Source: Rhodospirillaceae bacterium bin65 (GTDB taxonomy: Bacteria > Pseudomonadota > Alphaproteobacteria > Bin65). Taken from it: a DNA stretch of 44,189 nt. The first letter of the stretch is position 1, and the number at the start of each line of letters is the position of its first letter. This document shows positions 17,828 to 27,600 of the stretch, piece after piece. The notes under the pieces are model-generated. The model worked only from the letters and a program-made list of their open reading frames with translations, was not told where the DNA came from and made no database searches. A program made the position numbers and the translations under genes. The stretch covers positions 1 through 44,189 of the forward strand of contig MPMX01000036.1 in assembly GCA_002238725.1 (NCBI GenBank), read 5' to 3'.

Positions 17828-18532
17828 ATGCCTCGGAAATCCGCACGCAGCGGAGGCCGCCGCGAGAAGAAGGTGCGGGTGAAGACGGCGCGCCGCCGCC
17901 CCTCTTCCTCGACCCGCTGGCTGGATCGGCAGTTGAACGATCCCTACGTCGCCGAGGCCCGGCGGCTGGGATACCGGTCCCGCGCGGCCTTCAAGCTGAT
18001 CGAGATAGACGACCGGCTAAGGCTGTTCCGGCCGGGGCAGACCGTGGTCGATCTGGGCGCCGCGCCCGGCGGCTGGACCCAGGTGACGCTGGAGCGAACC
18101 CGGGCGGCGGAGACCGGCGGCCGGGTCATCGCGCTCGACCGTCTCGAGATCGATCCGATTCCCGGCGCGCAGATTCTGCTGGGCGATTTTCTCGATCCCG
18201 AGACGGTCGGATCGCTCGAACGGGCGGTCGGCGAGGAAGCGGTCGACCTTGTGCTGAGCGACCTGTCGCCCGCCACGACCGGCCACAAGGCGACCGACCA
18301 TCTGCGGATCGTGGCGCTGGCCGAAGACGCGCTGGACTTCGCCGGGCGGGTGCTGAAACCCGGCGGCGCCTTCGTTTCCAAGGTTTTCCGCGGCGGCGCC
18401 GACGGCGACCTGCTCAAGCGCGTCCGGGAGTGCTTCGAATCCGTCCGGCATATCAAGCCGCCGGCGAGCCGCCCGGACTCGGCGGAAACCTACCTGATTG
18501 CCCGCGGCTTCAGGCCGCCGCCGGCCGGCTGA
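17828..18532 (+). CDS. rlmE: 23S rRNA (uridine 2'-O) methyltransferase RlmE (FtsJ)
   Basis: This 234-residue enzyme methylates the A-loop uridine of 23S rRNA (U2552 in E. coli) with S-adenosylmethionine. The SAM site is VVDLGAAPGGWTQV (73-86). The catalytic tetrad K56, D145, K185, E220 is intact and evenly offset from the E. coli residues. The lysine/arginine-rich first 25 residues are typical of alphaproteobacterial members and support the ATG at 17828, although the frame is open further upstream. No clear ribosome site precedes it, and a TATATT box ends 5 nt before the ATG, so a leaderless transcript is possible. It is convergent with ilvA. Confidence 0.93.
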   Translation: MPRKSARSGGRREKKVRVKTARRRPSSSTRWLDRQLNDPYVAEARRLGYRSRAAFKLIEIDDRLRLFRPGQTVVDLGAAPGGWTQVTLERTRAAETGGRVIALDRLEIDPIPGAQILLGDFLDPETVGSLERAVGEEAVDLVLSDLSPATTGHKATDHLRIVALAEDALDFAGRVLKPGGAFVSKVFRGGADGDLLKRVRECFESVRHIKPPASRPDSAETYLIARGFRPPPAG

Positions 18533-18540
18533 GCCAACCG

Positions 18541-18579
18541 CCGATGCTGCCGGCCGATGCTGCCGGCCGATGCTGCCGG
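18541..18579. repeat. Three perfect tandem copies of a 13-mer
   Basis: The unit CCGATGCTGCCGG repeats exactly at 18541-18553, 18554-18566 and 18567-18579, followed by a degenerate partial copy. It sits in the 66-bp gap between the convergent ends of rlmE and ilvA. It looks like a minisatellite from slippage and has no evident coding role. Confidence 0.85.
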
Positions 18580-18598
18580 CCGGTGCAGCCATCGCGGG

Positions 18599-19828
18599 TC
18601 AATCGACCTTCGCGCCGGTGCTGCTGCTGATCATGGTGGCCGAATGGCCGGCGCCGCTCAGGGCTTTCAGGATGGCGTCGACGTGATCGGCGTCGCGGGT
18701 CTCGAGCACGACATCGAGCTCGGCCTGTTTCAGCGGCACGTTGTGGAACAGCCGCTGGTGATAGACCTCGACGATATTGCCGCCGGCGTCGCCGATCAGG
18801 CGGGCGACCGCGCCCAGCACGCCGGGCTGGTCCTGGATGTCGATGCGCAGCCGGACCAGCCGGCCCTCGCGCACCAGGCCGCGCATCAGGATGGCTGAGA
18901 GCACGCGCGAATCGATATTGCCGCCGGAGACGACAACGCCGACATTGCGGCCGGAAAAGCGCGCGCGCTCCTGCAGGACCGCGGCCAGGGCGGCAGCGCC
19001 CGCACCCTCGACCACCGATTTCTCAATCTCCAATAGCATCAAGACCGCATTCTCGAGCGCCGATTCGTCGACCAGCAGGATGTCCGATACATGCTGCCGG
19101 ACAATTTCCCGGGTGATGACGCCGGGGCGCTTGACGGCGATGCCCTCGGCTATCGTGGTGCCGCCGGTCCGGATTTCCTCGCCGGCCAGCGCCTGTTTCA
19201 TCGCCGGGTAGAGCGCCGCCTCGGCGCCGAAAATCTCGATGCCGGGCTTCATGTCGTTCGCCATCAACGCCATGCCGCCGATCAGGCCGCCGCCGCCGAT
19301 CGGCACGACCAGGACATCCAGATCCGGCGCGTCCTCCAGCATTTCGAGGGCGGCAGTGCCCTGCCCCGCAACGATCGCCGGATCGTCGTAGGGATGGACG
19401 ATGGTCAGGCCCTCGCGTTCCGCAATCCCGACCGCGTGGTCGTAACTCTCGGCCAGGCCGGCGCCGTGCAGGACGATCCGGGCGCCGAAATGCTCGGTCT
19501 GGCGGACCTTGTTGAACGGGGTTTGCGCCGGCATCACGATGGTCGCCGGAATGCCAAGGCGCCGGGCGTGGTAGGCGACGCCCTGGGCGTGGTTGCCGGC
19601 CGAGGCCGCGATCACGCCGGCCCGGCGCTCGGCGTCGTCGAGCGAAACCAGCTTCACATAGGAACCGCGATCCTTGAACGACGCGGTGTATTGCAGGTTC
19701 TCGAATTTCAGCCAGATCTCGCAGCCGGCGATATCGGACAGGGTGCGCGAGTGCAGCGTTGGCGTGCGCACCACCTGGCCCTTGAGCAGCGCCGCCGCCT
19801 TGCGGATATCCTGTGCTGTGACGGTCAT
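18599..19828 (-). CDS. ilvA: Threonine dehydratase (threonine ammonia-lyase, ACT-containing medium form)
   Basis: This 409-residue PLP enzyme deaminates threonine to 2-oxobutyrate. The PLP lysine is K52 in YTASFKDRGSYVKL. SAGNHAQG and the phosphate loop VVPIGGGGLIGG follow. The last roughly 80 residues (LRIDIQDQPGVLGAVARLIGDAGGNIVEV) form a single ACT domain for allosteric control, which matches the medium-length class rather than the two-ACT biosynthetic E. coli IlvA. A role in isoleucine synthesis or threonine/serine catabolism is equally possible. It is the last gene of a three-gene operon; its ATG overlaps the penicillin acylase stop (ATGA at 19828-19825). Confidence 0.92.
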   Translation of the reverse strand: MTVTAQDIRKAAALLKGQVVRTPTLHSRTLSDIAGCEIWLKFENLQYTASFKDRGSYVKLVSLDDAERRAGVIAASAGNHAQGVAYHARRLGIPATIVMPAQTPFNKVRQTEHFGARIVLHGAGLAESYDHAVGIAEREGLTIVHPYDDPAIVAGQGTAALEMLEDAPDLDVLVVPIGGGGLIGGMALMANDMKPGIEIFGAEAALYPAMKQALAGEEIRTGGTTIAEGIAVKRPGVITREIVRQHVSDILLVDESALENAVLMLLEIEKSVVEGAGAAALAAVLQERARFSGRNVGVVVSGGNIDSRVLSAILMRGLVREGRLVRLRIDIQDQPGVLGAVARLIGDAGGNIVEVYHQRLFHNVPLKQAELDVVLETRDADHVDAILKALSGAGHSATMISSSTGAKVD

Positions 19829-22242
19829 TGTTCGGACCCCGGTGAGCCGGAAGGCGACGGCGACAGGGTCAGCACGCCGGTGGCGCCCCGCCGCGCAGTC
19901 GCCTCGTCCGGCGCGAGCCGCCAGTGGCGCACGTCGCGCCAGTCCTTCACCAGATTGTCGTAGTAGAAGGAATAGGGATTGCCGGACTGGCCGCTGCTGA
20001 TGGTAAAGCGCGATTTCTTCAGGTCGGAGAAATCGTAAACGCCGCGAAAGCCCGGGCCCTGACGCGCAGCGAAGGGCGTGTCCGATCGAAAATTCATCGC
20101 CGCCTTGTTCACCGTGAAGCGGGAGCCGTTGGCGGCAATTTTGATGTTGGTCAGCCGGTTGAGTAACGGAATTGGCCCGAAGGCCTGGTGGCGCATCTCG
20201 GCGTAGTGCAGATCGCCCCAGCGCCAGAGCACCGGATCGCCGCCAAACTTGTCGGACAGGAAGTCCAGCGCTACGGCCAGGCTCCGGCGCAAAATTGTCG
20301 GGCAATCCTCTTTCGCGTCGGTCCCGGTATCGTCGCACCAGCTACGGTGGTTGGTCAGAATGTTGATCACCACGTCCGGCCGGTTGGAGACGTAGCGTTT
20401 TGCCACTTCGCCCAATTCGTCGGCATAGAGCTGCCGGTTCAGTTCCCGGAACCAGACCGTGTAGATCAGCGGCTCCGGCCGGGCGAGCGCCATGGCGCCG
20501 TCCCAGGCCCTGAGCATCCCAAGGACGCGCCGCTGCCGGTCGTCGGCCGGCTCGACGCGCAGCATGAGCCGCAAGGTGGCGCGGGCGGCGAGCGAGACGT
20601 GGTCGCCCTGCATCCGGGCGATCTCGTCCGGCGTAAAACGCTGCTTCGCCGCCAGGAGTTGCCCGATCCGCGTGGCGCGGTAGTGGTCTCCCCAGCTCTT
20701 CGACAGGAAATAGGGATAGTCGCTGCCGGCGATCCGGTTGTTGGCGTTGATCAATACGCCGCCGGGCGGGTTGAGGCTCTGCGGCAGTGCATCGTAGGGA
20801 ATGTTGCCGGTCAGGGCGCTGTCCGGGCTGGCGCCGTCCTGGGGCAGGTAGCCGGCGTCCGGGCGCTTCCGGACCGGGATGACACCGGGCACCAGATAGC
20901 CGATGTTGCCGGCCTTGTCGGCGTAGATGAAATTCTGCACCGGCCCGATGAACAGGCGCAGGGCGTTCCTGAACTCGTTCCAGTTCGTCGCCTTGTTGAG
21001 TTCGGCGAACGCGGCCGCGCTGGTGTCGGCCCGGCTCAGCCAGGGCGCGCGCAACACGGCGACGCGCCCGTTCTTCTCGCCGAATTCCTTCACTTCCTCG
21101 TTGAAATCGATCGCCGGCCCGTTGCGCGATTCGCGGATCGTGAGCGTCACATCCTCGCCGAAGCGGACCTTGACGGTCTCCGTGCGGACCTCGAAGGGGA
21201 CCGATTTGCCGTCGGCCAGGTAGCGGGTGGGATCGGCCGGATCGAGTTTCTCCAGGATAACGTCGTCGGTATCGATGTAGGTGGTCGTAACCCCCCAGGC
21301 GATGTGTCCGTTATTGCCCAGGATCAGCAGCGGCCCGCCCGGCACGGTGGCGCCGCTCAGGCTCAGGCCCGGCGCGCTGATACGGGCGAGATACCAGAGC
21401 ACCGGCGCGTTCATGCCGAGATGCGGATCGCTCGCCAAAATCGCCGCGCCCGTGGTCGTCCGGCCGGGGGCGAGCGCCCACGCGTTGGATGCACCCCCGC
21501 CCTCCAACTGGCGCGGCAGTGCGGCGAGAAGGGCCTCCGCGTCCAGCCCTTTCAGCAAGCCCTCCCTGTAGGACTCGACCGTCACGGGGGCGTCGCCCGG
21601 ATAGGGGGGAAAGAGGACCGGGATCGCATCCCTGCCGGCCTGCTGGACGATCTGGGTGCGCAATAGTTCGCCGCGCCAGTCGGTCGACAGCCGGATCGCC
21701 ATCAGCTTGCCCCAGACGATCGTGTCGGCCGGCTTCCAGGGCTCGAAATCCATGCCGGTCAGGTTGAATTCGGGCGGCAGCGTGCCCTTGCGGGTCTTGA
21801 GCCACTGGTTCACCCCGGCGGCGTAGGCCTCCAGTACCTTGAGCTGCTCCGGCGTCAGATGTTTCACGCTGTCCTGCGCGCGCCGGTACAGGCCGAGGCC
21901 CCGGAACATCCGGTCGGCCTTCAATCCGGGCGATCCAATGATTTCCGCCAGCCGTCCCTGGCCGGCGCGCCGCTGCATCTCCATCTGGAACAGCCGGTCC
22001 TGGGCGTGGACATAGCCGAGGGCGAACCAGGCATCGAGTTGCGAATCGGCGTAGATGTGCGGGATGCCGCGATTGTCGCGCACGACGGTGACCGGCTTCT
22101 CCAGGCCGGCGACGGCCACCGAACCGTCGATCCGCGGCAGCGATGTCCGGAACCAGAAGAACATGACGACGCCGGCGATCGCCAGCATAACGACGAGCGT
22201 CAGCGCGATCCTCAAGGTCCAGCGGAGAAGGGCTCGGATCAT
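19825..22242 (-). CDS. Penicillin acylase family protein (Ntn hydrolase, peptidase S45)
   Basis: This 805-residue precursor has an N-terminal membrane-spanning signal/anchor (ALTLVVMLAIAGVVMFFW, about 13-30) and is expected to act in the periplasm. The alpha region contains RDNRGIPHIYADS and ALGYVHAQDRLFQMEMQRR, both family hallmarks. The spacer ends at GGGA, and S252 in GGGASNAWALAPG would become the N-terminal nucleophile of the beta subunit after autocleavage. SDPHLGMNAPVLWY and GVTTTYIDTDDV follow as expected. The family hydrolyses amide bonds of beta-lactams, acyl-homoserine lactones or other N-acyl compounds; the substrate here is unknown. It is coupled by ATGA overlaps to a CoA-transferase gene upstream and ilvA downstream, suggesting a catabolic rather than antibiotic role. 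Confidence 0.92.
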   Translation of the reverse strand: MIRALLRWTLRIALTLVVMLAIAGVVMFFWFRTSLPRIDGSVAVAGLEKPVTVVRDNRGIPHIYADSQLDAWFALGYVHAQDRLFQMEMQRRAGQGRLAEIIGSPGLKADRMFRGLGLYRRAQDSVKHLTPEQLKVLEAYAAGVNQWLKTRKGTLPPEFNLTGMDFEPWKPADTIVWGKLMAIRLSTDWRGELLRTQIVQQAGRDAIPVLFPPYPGDAPVTVESYREGLLKGLDAEALLAALPRQLEGGGASNAWALAPGRTTTGAAILASDPHLGMNAPVLWYLARISAPGLSLSGATVPGGPLLILGNNGHIAWGVTTTYIDTDDVILEKLDPADPTRYLADGKSVPFEVRTETVKVRFGEDVTLTIRESRNGPAIDFNEEVKEFGEKNGRVAVLRAPWLSRADTSAAAFAELNKATNWNEFRNALRLFIGPVQNFIYADKAGNIGYLVPGVIPVRKRPDAGYLPQDGASPDSALTGNIPYDALPQSLNPPGGVLINANNRIAGSDYPYFLSKSWGDHYRATRIGQLLAAKQRFTPDEIARMQGDHVSLAARATLRLMLRVEPADDRQRRVLGMLRAWDGAMALARPEPLIYTVWFRELNRQLYADELGEVAKRYVSNRPDVVINILTNHRSWCDDTGTDAKEDCPTILRRSLAVALDFLSDKFGGDPVLWRWGDLHYAEMRHQAFGPIPLLNRLTNIKIAANGSRFTVNKAAMNFRSDTPFAARQGPGFRGVYDFSDLKKSRFTISSGQSGNPYSFYYDNLVKDWRDVRHWRLAPDEATARRGATGVLTLSPSPSGSPGSEQ

Positions 22243-23441
22243 TCGGAAGCCTCGCCGAATTCGGCCCGCAGCCGGTCGCCATGCTCGTTCAGCCGCGGCA
22301 TCGGCGGGCGGTTCGTGGGGTCGGCATAGGCCGACATCTTGATCGGCAGGCCGGCGAGCCGCATCGTGCCGGCATCCGGATCGTCAATCGAAACAATCAT
22401 ATTCCGTTCGGCAATATGCGCATTTTCGAACAGGTCCGGCACGGCGTTGATCGGTCCGCAGGGAATTCCCGCCGCTTCCAACAGCTCATGCCAGTGATCG
22501 GTCGTCCCCGTGTCCAGCACCGCTTCGATCTCGGCCTTTAACGCATCGACATTGGCCAGCCGGTCGGCCAGGGTCGCAAAGCGCGCGTCCTCCGGCCAGT
22601 GCGGCTGTCCGACCGCTTCGGCGAAGCGCTCGAACATGGCCCCGTGACCGGCGGCGACGACGATGTGGCCGTCGGCGGTTCTGAAGGCGTCGAACGGGGC
22701 GACCGAGGGATGCCGGGCGCCGAGCGGGCCCGGTGCGACCCCGGTGGCGCCGTAGCGGGCGACCGCGTTCTCCAGCAGGGCGACCTGGCTGTCGAGCATG
22801 GCGACGTCAACCGCCATCCCTTCGCCGGTGCGCGTCCGATGCTGCAGAGCCGAGACGACGCCGAGCGCGGTAAAGAGGCCGGCCGCGATATCGCCGATCG
22901 AAGCGCCGACCCGGGTCGGCGGGCCGCCGGGCTGGCCGGTGATGCTTACGATCCCGCCCATGGCCTGCACGACCATGTCGTAGGCCGGGCGGTGGCGGTA
23001 GGGGCCGGTCTGGCCGAAGCCGCTGGTCGCGGCGTAGACGAGGCGCGGGTTGAGGCGTTTCAGGACGTCCCAGCCGTAGCCGAGCCTCTCCATCGTACCG
23101 GCGCGAAAGTTCTCGTAGAGCACGTCGGCGCGCCGGACCATTGCCTCGAAGATTTTGCGGTCGGCGGCATCCTTGAGGTCGAGGACGATCGATTCCTTGC
23201 CCCGGTTCAGCGACATGAAATAGGCGCTCTGGTCGGCGACGTGCGGCCCGATCTCGCGCGCAGGGTCGCCGCCTGGCGGTTCGACCTTGACGATCCGCGC
23301 GCCCAGTTCGCCGAGGAGCATCGTGCCATACGGGCCGGCGAGCGCGCGCGTCAGGTCGATGACGGAAATGCCGGCGAGCGGGCCTGCGGTTTCATCCTGG
23401 GCGGCCTCGGCCTGGGTGGCTTCGTACTGGGGTCCGGTCAT
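22239..23441 (-). CDS. Type III (CaiB/BaiF family) CoA-transferase
   Basis: This 400-residue protein begins its conserved part at LAGISVIDLTRALAGPYGTMLLGELGARIVKVE, the standard opening of class III CoA-transferases. D155 in RPAYDMVVQAMGG is the position of the catalytic aspartate that forms the mixed anhydride. LNRGKESIVLDLK and YENFRAGTMERLG are further family signatures. It moves CoA between carboxylic acids in the cytosol; the acid pair cannot be told from sequence. It is the first gene of the operon with penicillin acylase and ilvA, sharing ATGA with the former. It might process the acid released by the acylase. Confidence 0.92.
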   Translation of the reverse strand: MTGPQYEATQAEAAQDETAGPLAGISVIDLTRALAGPYGTMLLGELGARIVKVEPPGGDPAREIGPHVADQSAYFMSLNRGKESIVLDLKDAADRKIFEAMVRRADVLYENFRAGTMERLGYGWDVLKRLNPRLVYAATSGFGQTGPYRHRPAYDMVVQAMGGIVSITGQPGGPPTRVGASIGDIAAGLFTALGVVSALQHRTRTGEGMAVDVAMLDSQVALLENAVARYGATGVAPGPLGARHPSVAPFDAFRTADGHIVVAAGHGAMFERFAEAVGQPHWPEDARFATLADRLANVDALKAEIEAVLDTGTTDHWHELLEAAGIPCGPINAVPDLFENAHIAERNMIVSIDDPDAGTMRLAGLPIKMSAYADPTNRPPMPRLNEHGDRLRAEFGEASE

Positions 23442-23506
23442 GGGCCTCCCTTAACGCGAAGCGGCGGCGGCTGCCACGGCATTCGGCAATCGCTCAAACT
23501 GCGCCG

Positions 23507-23558
23507 GTCGACTCCAATGGTCTACTCGGGCAGTCGACTCCACCGGTCGACTCGGGCG
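23507..23558. repeat. Tandem 26-bp duplication upstream of the YheT-type gene
   Basis: Copies at 23507-23532 and 23533-23558 match at 22 of 26 positions. Each starts GTCGACTCCA and ends ACTCGGGC, giving three GTCGAC-like sites. It sits 22 bp upstream of the hydrolase ATG, in the divergent region with the CoA-transferase gene. It could bind a regulator for either gene, or be a chance duplication. Confidence 0.7.
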
Positions 23559-23580
23559 AGAGCCGTGCCATATAAGCGGC

Positions 23581-24576
23581 ATGGACGGCCCCGCAACCGC
23601 CGCACACGCAATTGCGAATTTCCGGCCGCGCGCGCCCTGGTGGGGCGGCGACCTTCAGACCCTGCGCAATGTCCTGGTCCGGCAGCGCATAGACCTGTCG
23701 CCCTGGCCGGAGGAAACCCTGCGCTTCGGGATGCCGGACGGTTCCGGCGACGTGCTGACCGGCCGGGTCGCCTTCCCGTCCGGCGCGGCGGCGAGGCCGC
23801 TCGTCATCCTGATTCACGGCCTGACCGGCTGCGAGGACAGCATCCATGTCCGGGCGAGCGCGCGGGCGCTGCTCCGGGCCGGCTTTCCGGCGCTGCGGCT
23901 CAACCTGCGCGGCGCGGGCCCGACGACCGCCCTGTGCCGCGAGCAGTATCACGCCGGCCGGACGGAAGATTTCCGGGCGGTGCTGGCGCAGCTGCCGGAC
24001 CGGCACGCCCGGAACGGAGTTGCGGCGGTCGGCTATTCGCTGGGCGGCGGCATGCTGCTCAAGTTTCTCGGCGAAGAAGGCCGCGCCGCACCGCTGCGCG
24101 CGGCGGCTGCGGTCTCCGTACCGATCGATCTGGACGGCGCCTGCGGCCGGTTCCATCGCGGCCGCAACTGGGTCTACAAGCGCTATCTGCTCAACCGCAT
24201 GAAGAAGGATGCGTTTCGGGCGCGCGATGGCCTGCCCGAACGGTGGCGCGAGCCGGTGCGTCGGGCAAAGACTATCCGGGACTACGATGCCGGCTATATC
24301 GCGCCGCGCTACGGCTTCGGCACGGTGGAGCGCTACTATGCCGAATGTTCGGCGAGGCGCTTCATGCCGGCGGTTCGCGTGCCGACCCTGGTCGTCCAGG
24401 CCCGGGACGATCCCTGGATTGCGCCGGAACCCTACGACCGGTTTCCCTGGGCGGACGCTCCCGCCCTGATCCCGTGCCTGCACAGCAGCGGCGGCCATGT
24501 CGGCTTCCACGGGCAGGGTAGCCTCGAGACCTGGCACGACCGGCACATCGCGGCCTTCCTGTCCGGTGCGTGTTGA
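23581..24576 (+). CDS. YheT-family alpha/beta hydrolase
   Basis: This 331-residue hydrolase of the YheT/ABHD1-3 type has an oxyanion-side motif LVILIHGLTGCEDS (74-87) and a nucleophile elbow GYSLGGG with S153. A likely acid residue is D276 or D277 in VQARDDPWI, and the catalytic histidine is H306 in SSGGHVGF. LRLNLRGAGPTT is also characteristic of the family. Members act as esterases of uncertain substrate. The N-terminal FRPRAPWWGGDLQTL is the usual start, supporting the ATG at 23581. It is transcribed alone, divergent from the CoA-transferase operon and convergent with dnaE. A TATAAG lies shortly before the start. Confidence 0.9.
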   Translation: MDGPATAAHAIANFRPRAPWWGGDLQTLRNVLVRQRIDLSPWPEETLRFGMPDGSGDVLTGRVAFPSGAAARPLVILIHGLTGCEDSIHVRASARALLRAGFPALRLNLRGAGPTTALCREQYHAGRTEDFRAVLAQLPDRHARNGVAAVGYSLGGGMLLKFLGEEGRAAPLRAAAAVSVPIDLDGACGRFHRGRNWVYKRYLLNRMKKDAFRARDGLPERWREPVRRAKTIRDYDAGYIAPRYGFGTVERYYAECSARRFMPAVRVPTLVVQARDDPWIAPEPYDRFPWADAPALIPCLHSSGGHVGFHGQGSLETWHDRHIAAFLSGAC

Positions 24577-24604
24577 AGACCCTTCGGGCTGGCCCGGCTC
24601 TGCA

Positions 24605-24625
24605 GGGGATGGTTTGAACATCCCC
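24605..24625. repeat. Short hairpin with GTTTGAA core
   Basis: GGGGATG (24605-24611) and CATCCCC (24619-24625) enclose GTTTGAA. It lies in the 70-bp gap between the convergent ends of the YheT-type gene and dnaE and may end transcripts from both. It resembles the palindrome at 5096-5124 in G-run arms and the same core. Confidence 0.65.
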
Positions 24626-24646
24626 CCGGCCTGCCGGCCGCCCCGC

Positions 24647-27600
24647 TCAGACCTCCTCGACGTGGACGATTCCCGGGATCGACTTGATCGCCTGATGAAC
24701 CGCCGGGGCGGTCGGAATCGTCGTCTTGAGCCGGACCTCGGCTTCCCGTTCGCCCCAGGGGACCACCAGGTCGACGGTGCCGTGCCCGCCCTGCTCCCGG
24801 GCCAGCAGACCGTGCAGCGGGCCGATCGCCTCGTCGCCGCCGAGGAAAATCCGGAATCCGCGGGTCGAGCGGGCCGCCGCCGAATCCAGGGTTGCGAAGG
24901 AGCGGACCAGCAGTCGGATCGAATCGCCGTCCTCGATCCGGACATCGGCGTTGACCAGCACCGGTGCATTGGTCTCGGCGGCATCGTCCAGCAGATCGCG
25001 GCTCTGCGCCAGGGCTTCCGAGAACACCGTGACTTCGTAGATGCCGCTGGAATCGCTGAGTTGGACGAAAGCGAACTTGTTGCCCTTGGCATTGCGCCGC
25101 TCCTTGCGGCCGATCACAGTCCCGGCCAGTTTCGCTACGGCGGGCGGGTCTCCGGCCTGAGCCATTTCGATCAGCTGCGCATAGGGCATGGCGCCCAGCT
25201 TCTCCAGGCTCTTGGCATAGCTGTCCAGCGGGTGCGCCGACAGATAGACGCCGACCGCTTCGAACTCGTGGCGCAACCGGTCGGTCAGCGGCCAGTCCGG
25301 CACATCGGGCAGGCGCAGGGCGGCGCCGGCGGCGGCCGGGTCGTCGCCGAACAGGCTGACCTGGTTGCTCGACCGGTCGTCCGCGGCGCGCGCGGCCAGC
25401 CGGGTTATCGCGTCGACCCCCTCGAACAGCTGGCGCCGGTTCGGGTCCAGCGAATCCAGTGCGCCCGCCTTGATCAGATGTTCCATCTGGCGTTTGTTGA
25501 CGACGCCGCTGCCGAGCCGGTCCGCCAGATCGCCGACATCCCGGAACCGGCCGTTCTCCGTCCGCTCGCCGACCAGGCTTTCCATCGCCGCCGCGCCGAC
25601 ATTCTTGAGCGCCGCCAGAGCGTAGCGCACGGCGCCCTCCTCGACCGTGAAGGCGACACCGGAGCGGTTCACGTCCGGCGGCAGCAGGTCGATGCCTTCC
25701 TGCTGCAGCTCGCGCCGGAAACTCGCGATCCTGTCGGCATTACCCATGTCGAACGACATGGAGGCGGCATAGAACTCGACCGGATGGTTGGCCTTGAACC
25801 AGGCGGTCTGGTAGGCGACCAGCGCATACGCGGCGGCGTGGGACTTGTTGAATCCATAGCCCGCGAAGGCCGCCATGGTGTCGAAAATCTGCCGGGCGAG
25901 GCGTTCCTCGATTTCGCTGTGCTCCGCGCAGCCGCGCACGAAGTTGCCGCCCTGGGCGTCCATCTCGGCCTTGATCTTCTTGCCCATGGCGCGGCGCAGC
26001 AGGTCGGCGGAACCCAGCGTGTAGCCGGCAAGGTCCCGGGCCATCTGCTGGACCTGTTCCTGATAGATCGGGATGCCGAAGGTTTCCTTCAGGACGGGCT
26101 CCAGCTTCGGATGGTCGTAGGCCACGGCCTCGATGCCGTGCTTCCGGTTGATGTAGGCGGGGATATTCTCCATTGGCCCGGGCCGGTAGAGGGCGACGAC
26201 GGCGATGATGTCCTCGAAACGGTCGGGCTTGAGCCGGCGCAGCACGTCGCGCATCCCGCTGCTTTCCAGCTGGAACACGCCCGTGGTGTCGGCGCGCGAG
26301 ATCATCGCGTAGGTCGCCGCGTCGTCGAGCGGCAGGCGCTCCAGGTCGACCTCGATCCCCCGGGCCTTGAGGAGGTCGACCGCCGTTTGCAGGACCGAAA
26401 GGGTCTTGAGCCCGAGAAAATCGAATTTGACCAGGCCGGCCTTCTCGACATCCTTCATGTTGAACTGGCTGACCGGCATGTCCGAGCGCGGATCGCGGTA
26501 GAGCGGAATCAGCTCTTCGAGCGGACGGTCGCCGATCACGACGCCGGCGGCGTGGGTCGAGGCGTGGCGGTACAGGCCTTCGAGCTGCAGGGCGATATCG
26601 ATCAGCCGGGCGACGTTCTCGTCCTGGCGCCGCTGTTCCTGGAGCTGCGGCTCGATCTCGATCGCTTCCTCGAGCGTCACCGGGTTGGCGGGATTGTTCG
26701 GCACCAGCTTGCTCAGCCGGTCGACCTGGCCGTAGGGCATGTCCAGCACGCGGCCGACGTCGCGCAGCACCGCACGGGCCTGAAGCTTGCCGAAGGTGAT
26801 GATCTGCGCCACCCGATCGGCGCCGTATTTGCGCTGGACGTAGCGAATGACCTCGTCCCGCCGCTCCTGGCAGAAATCGATGTCGAAATCCGGCATCGAG
26901 ACCCGCTCGGGATTGAGGAAGCGCTCGAACAGCAGGCCCCAGCGCAACGGGTCGAGATCGGTGATCGTGAGCGCCCAGGCAACGACCGAGCCGGCCCCGG
27001 AGCCGCGCCCGGGCCCGACCGGGATGCCCTCCCCCTTTGCCCACTGGATAAAATCGGCCACGATCAGGAAATAGCCGGGGTAGCCCATCTTCTCGATGAT
27101 GCCGAGTTCGGTTTCGAGCCGCTCGCGATAGGGCCGGGCTGCGGCTTCCCTGTCCGCTTCCGACGCGCCCGCATCCACAACGTGACCGGCCAGCCGTTTT
27201 TCGAGGCCTGCGGCCGCCCGATGGCGCAGCTCGTCGGTCTCCGAGCGCCCGGCGTCGGAAACGAAATGCGGCAGGATCGGCGCCCTCGTCTCGGCCATAA
27301 CGGCGCAGCGCTCGGCGATCGCCAGCGTATTGTCGAGCGCCTCTGGGATGTCGGCGAACTGGGCGCGCATTTCCTGGGCAGTCTTGAAGCGGAACTCCGG
27401 GGTCAGGCGCCGGCGGTCCGGCTCGTTGACCGAGGTGCCGCCGGCGATGCACAGCAGCGCATCGTGCGCCGCGAACATGCCTTCTTCGGCGAAAAACGCC
27501 TCGTTGGTCGCAACCAGCGGCAGGTCCAGCGCGTCGGCCAGCGCCAGCAGTCCGGGCTCGATCGCCGTCTCCTCGCGCACGCCCTGGCGGGCGATCTCGA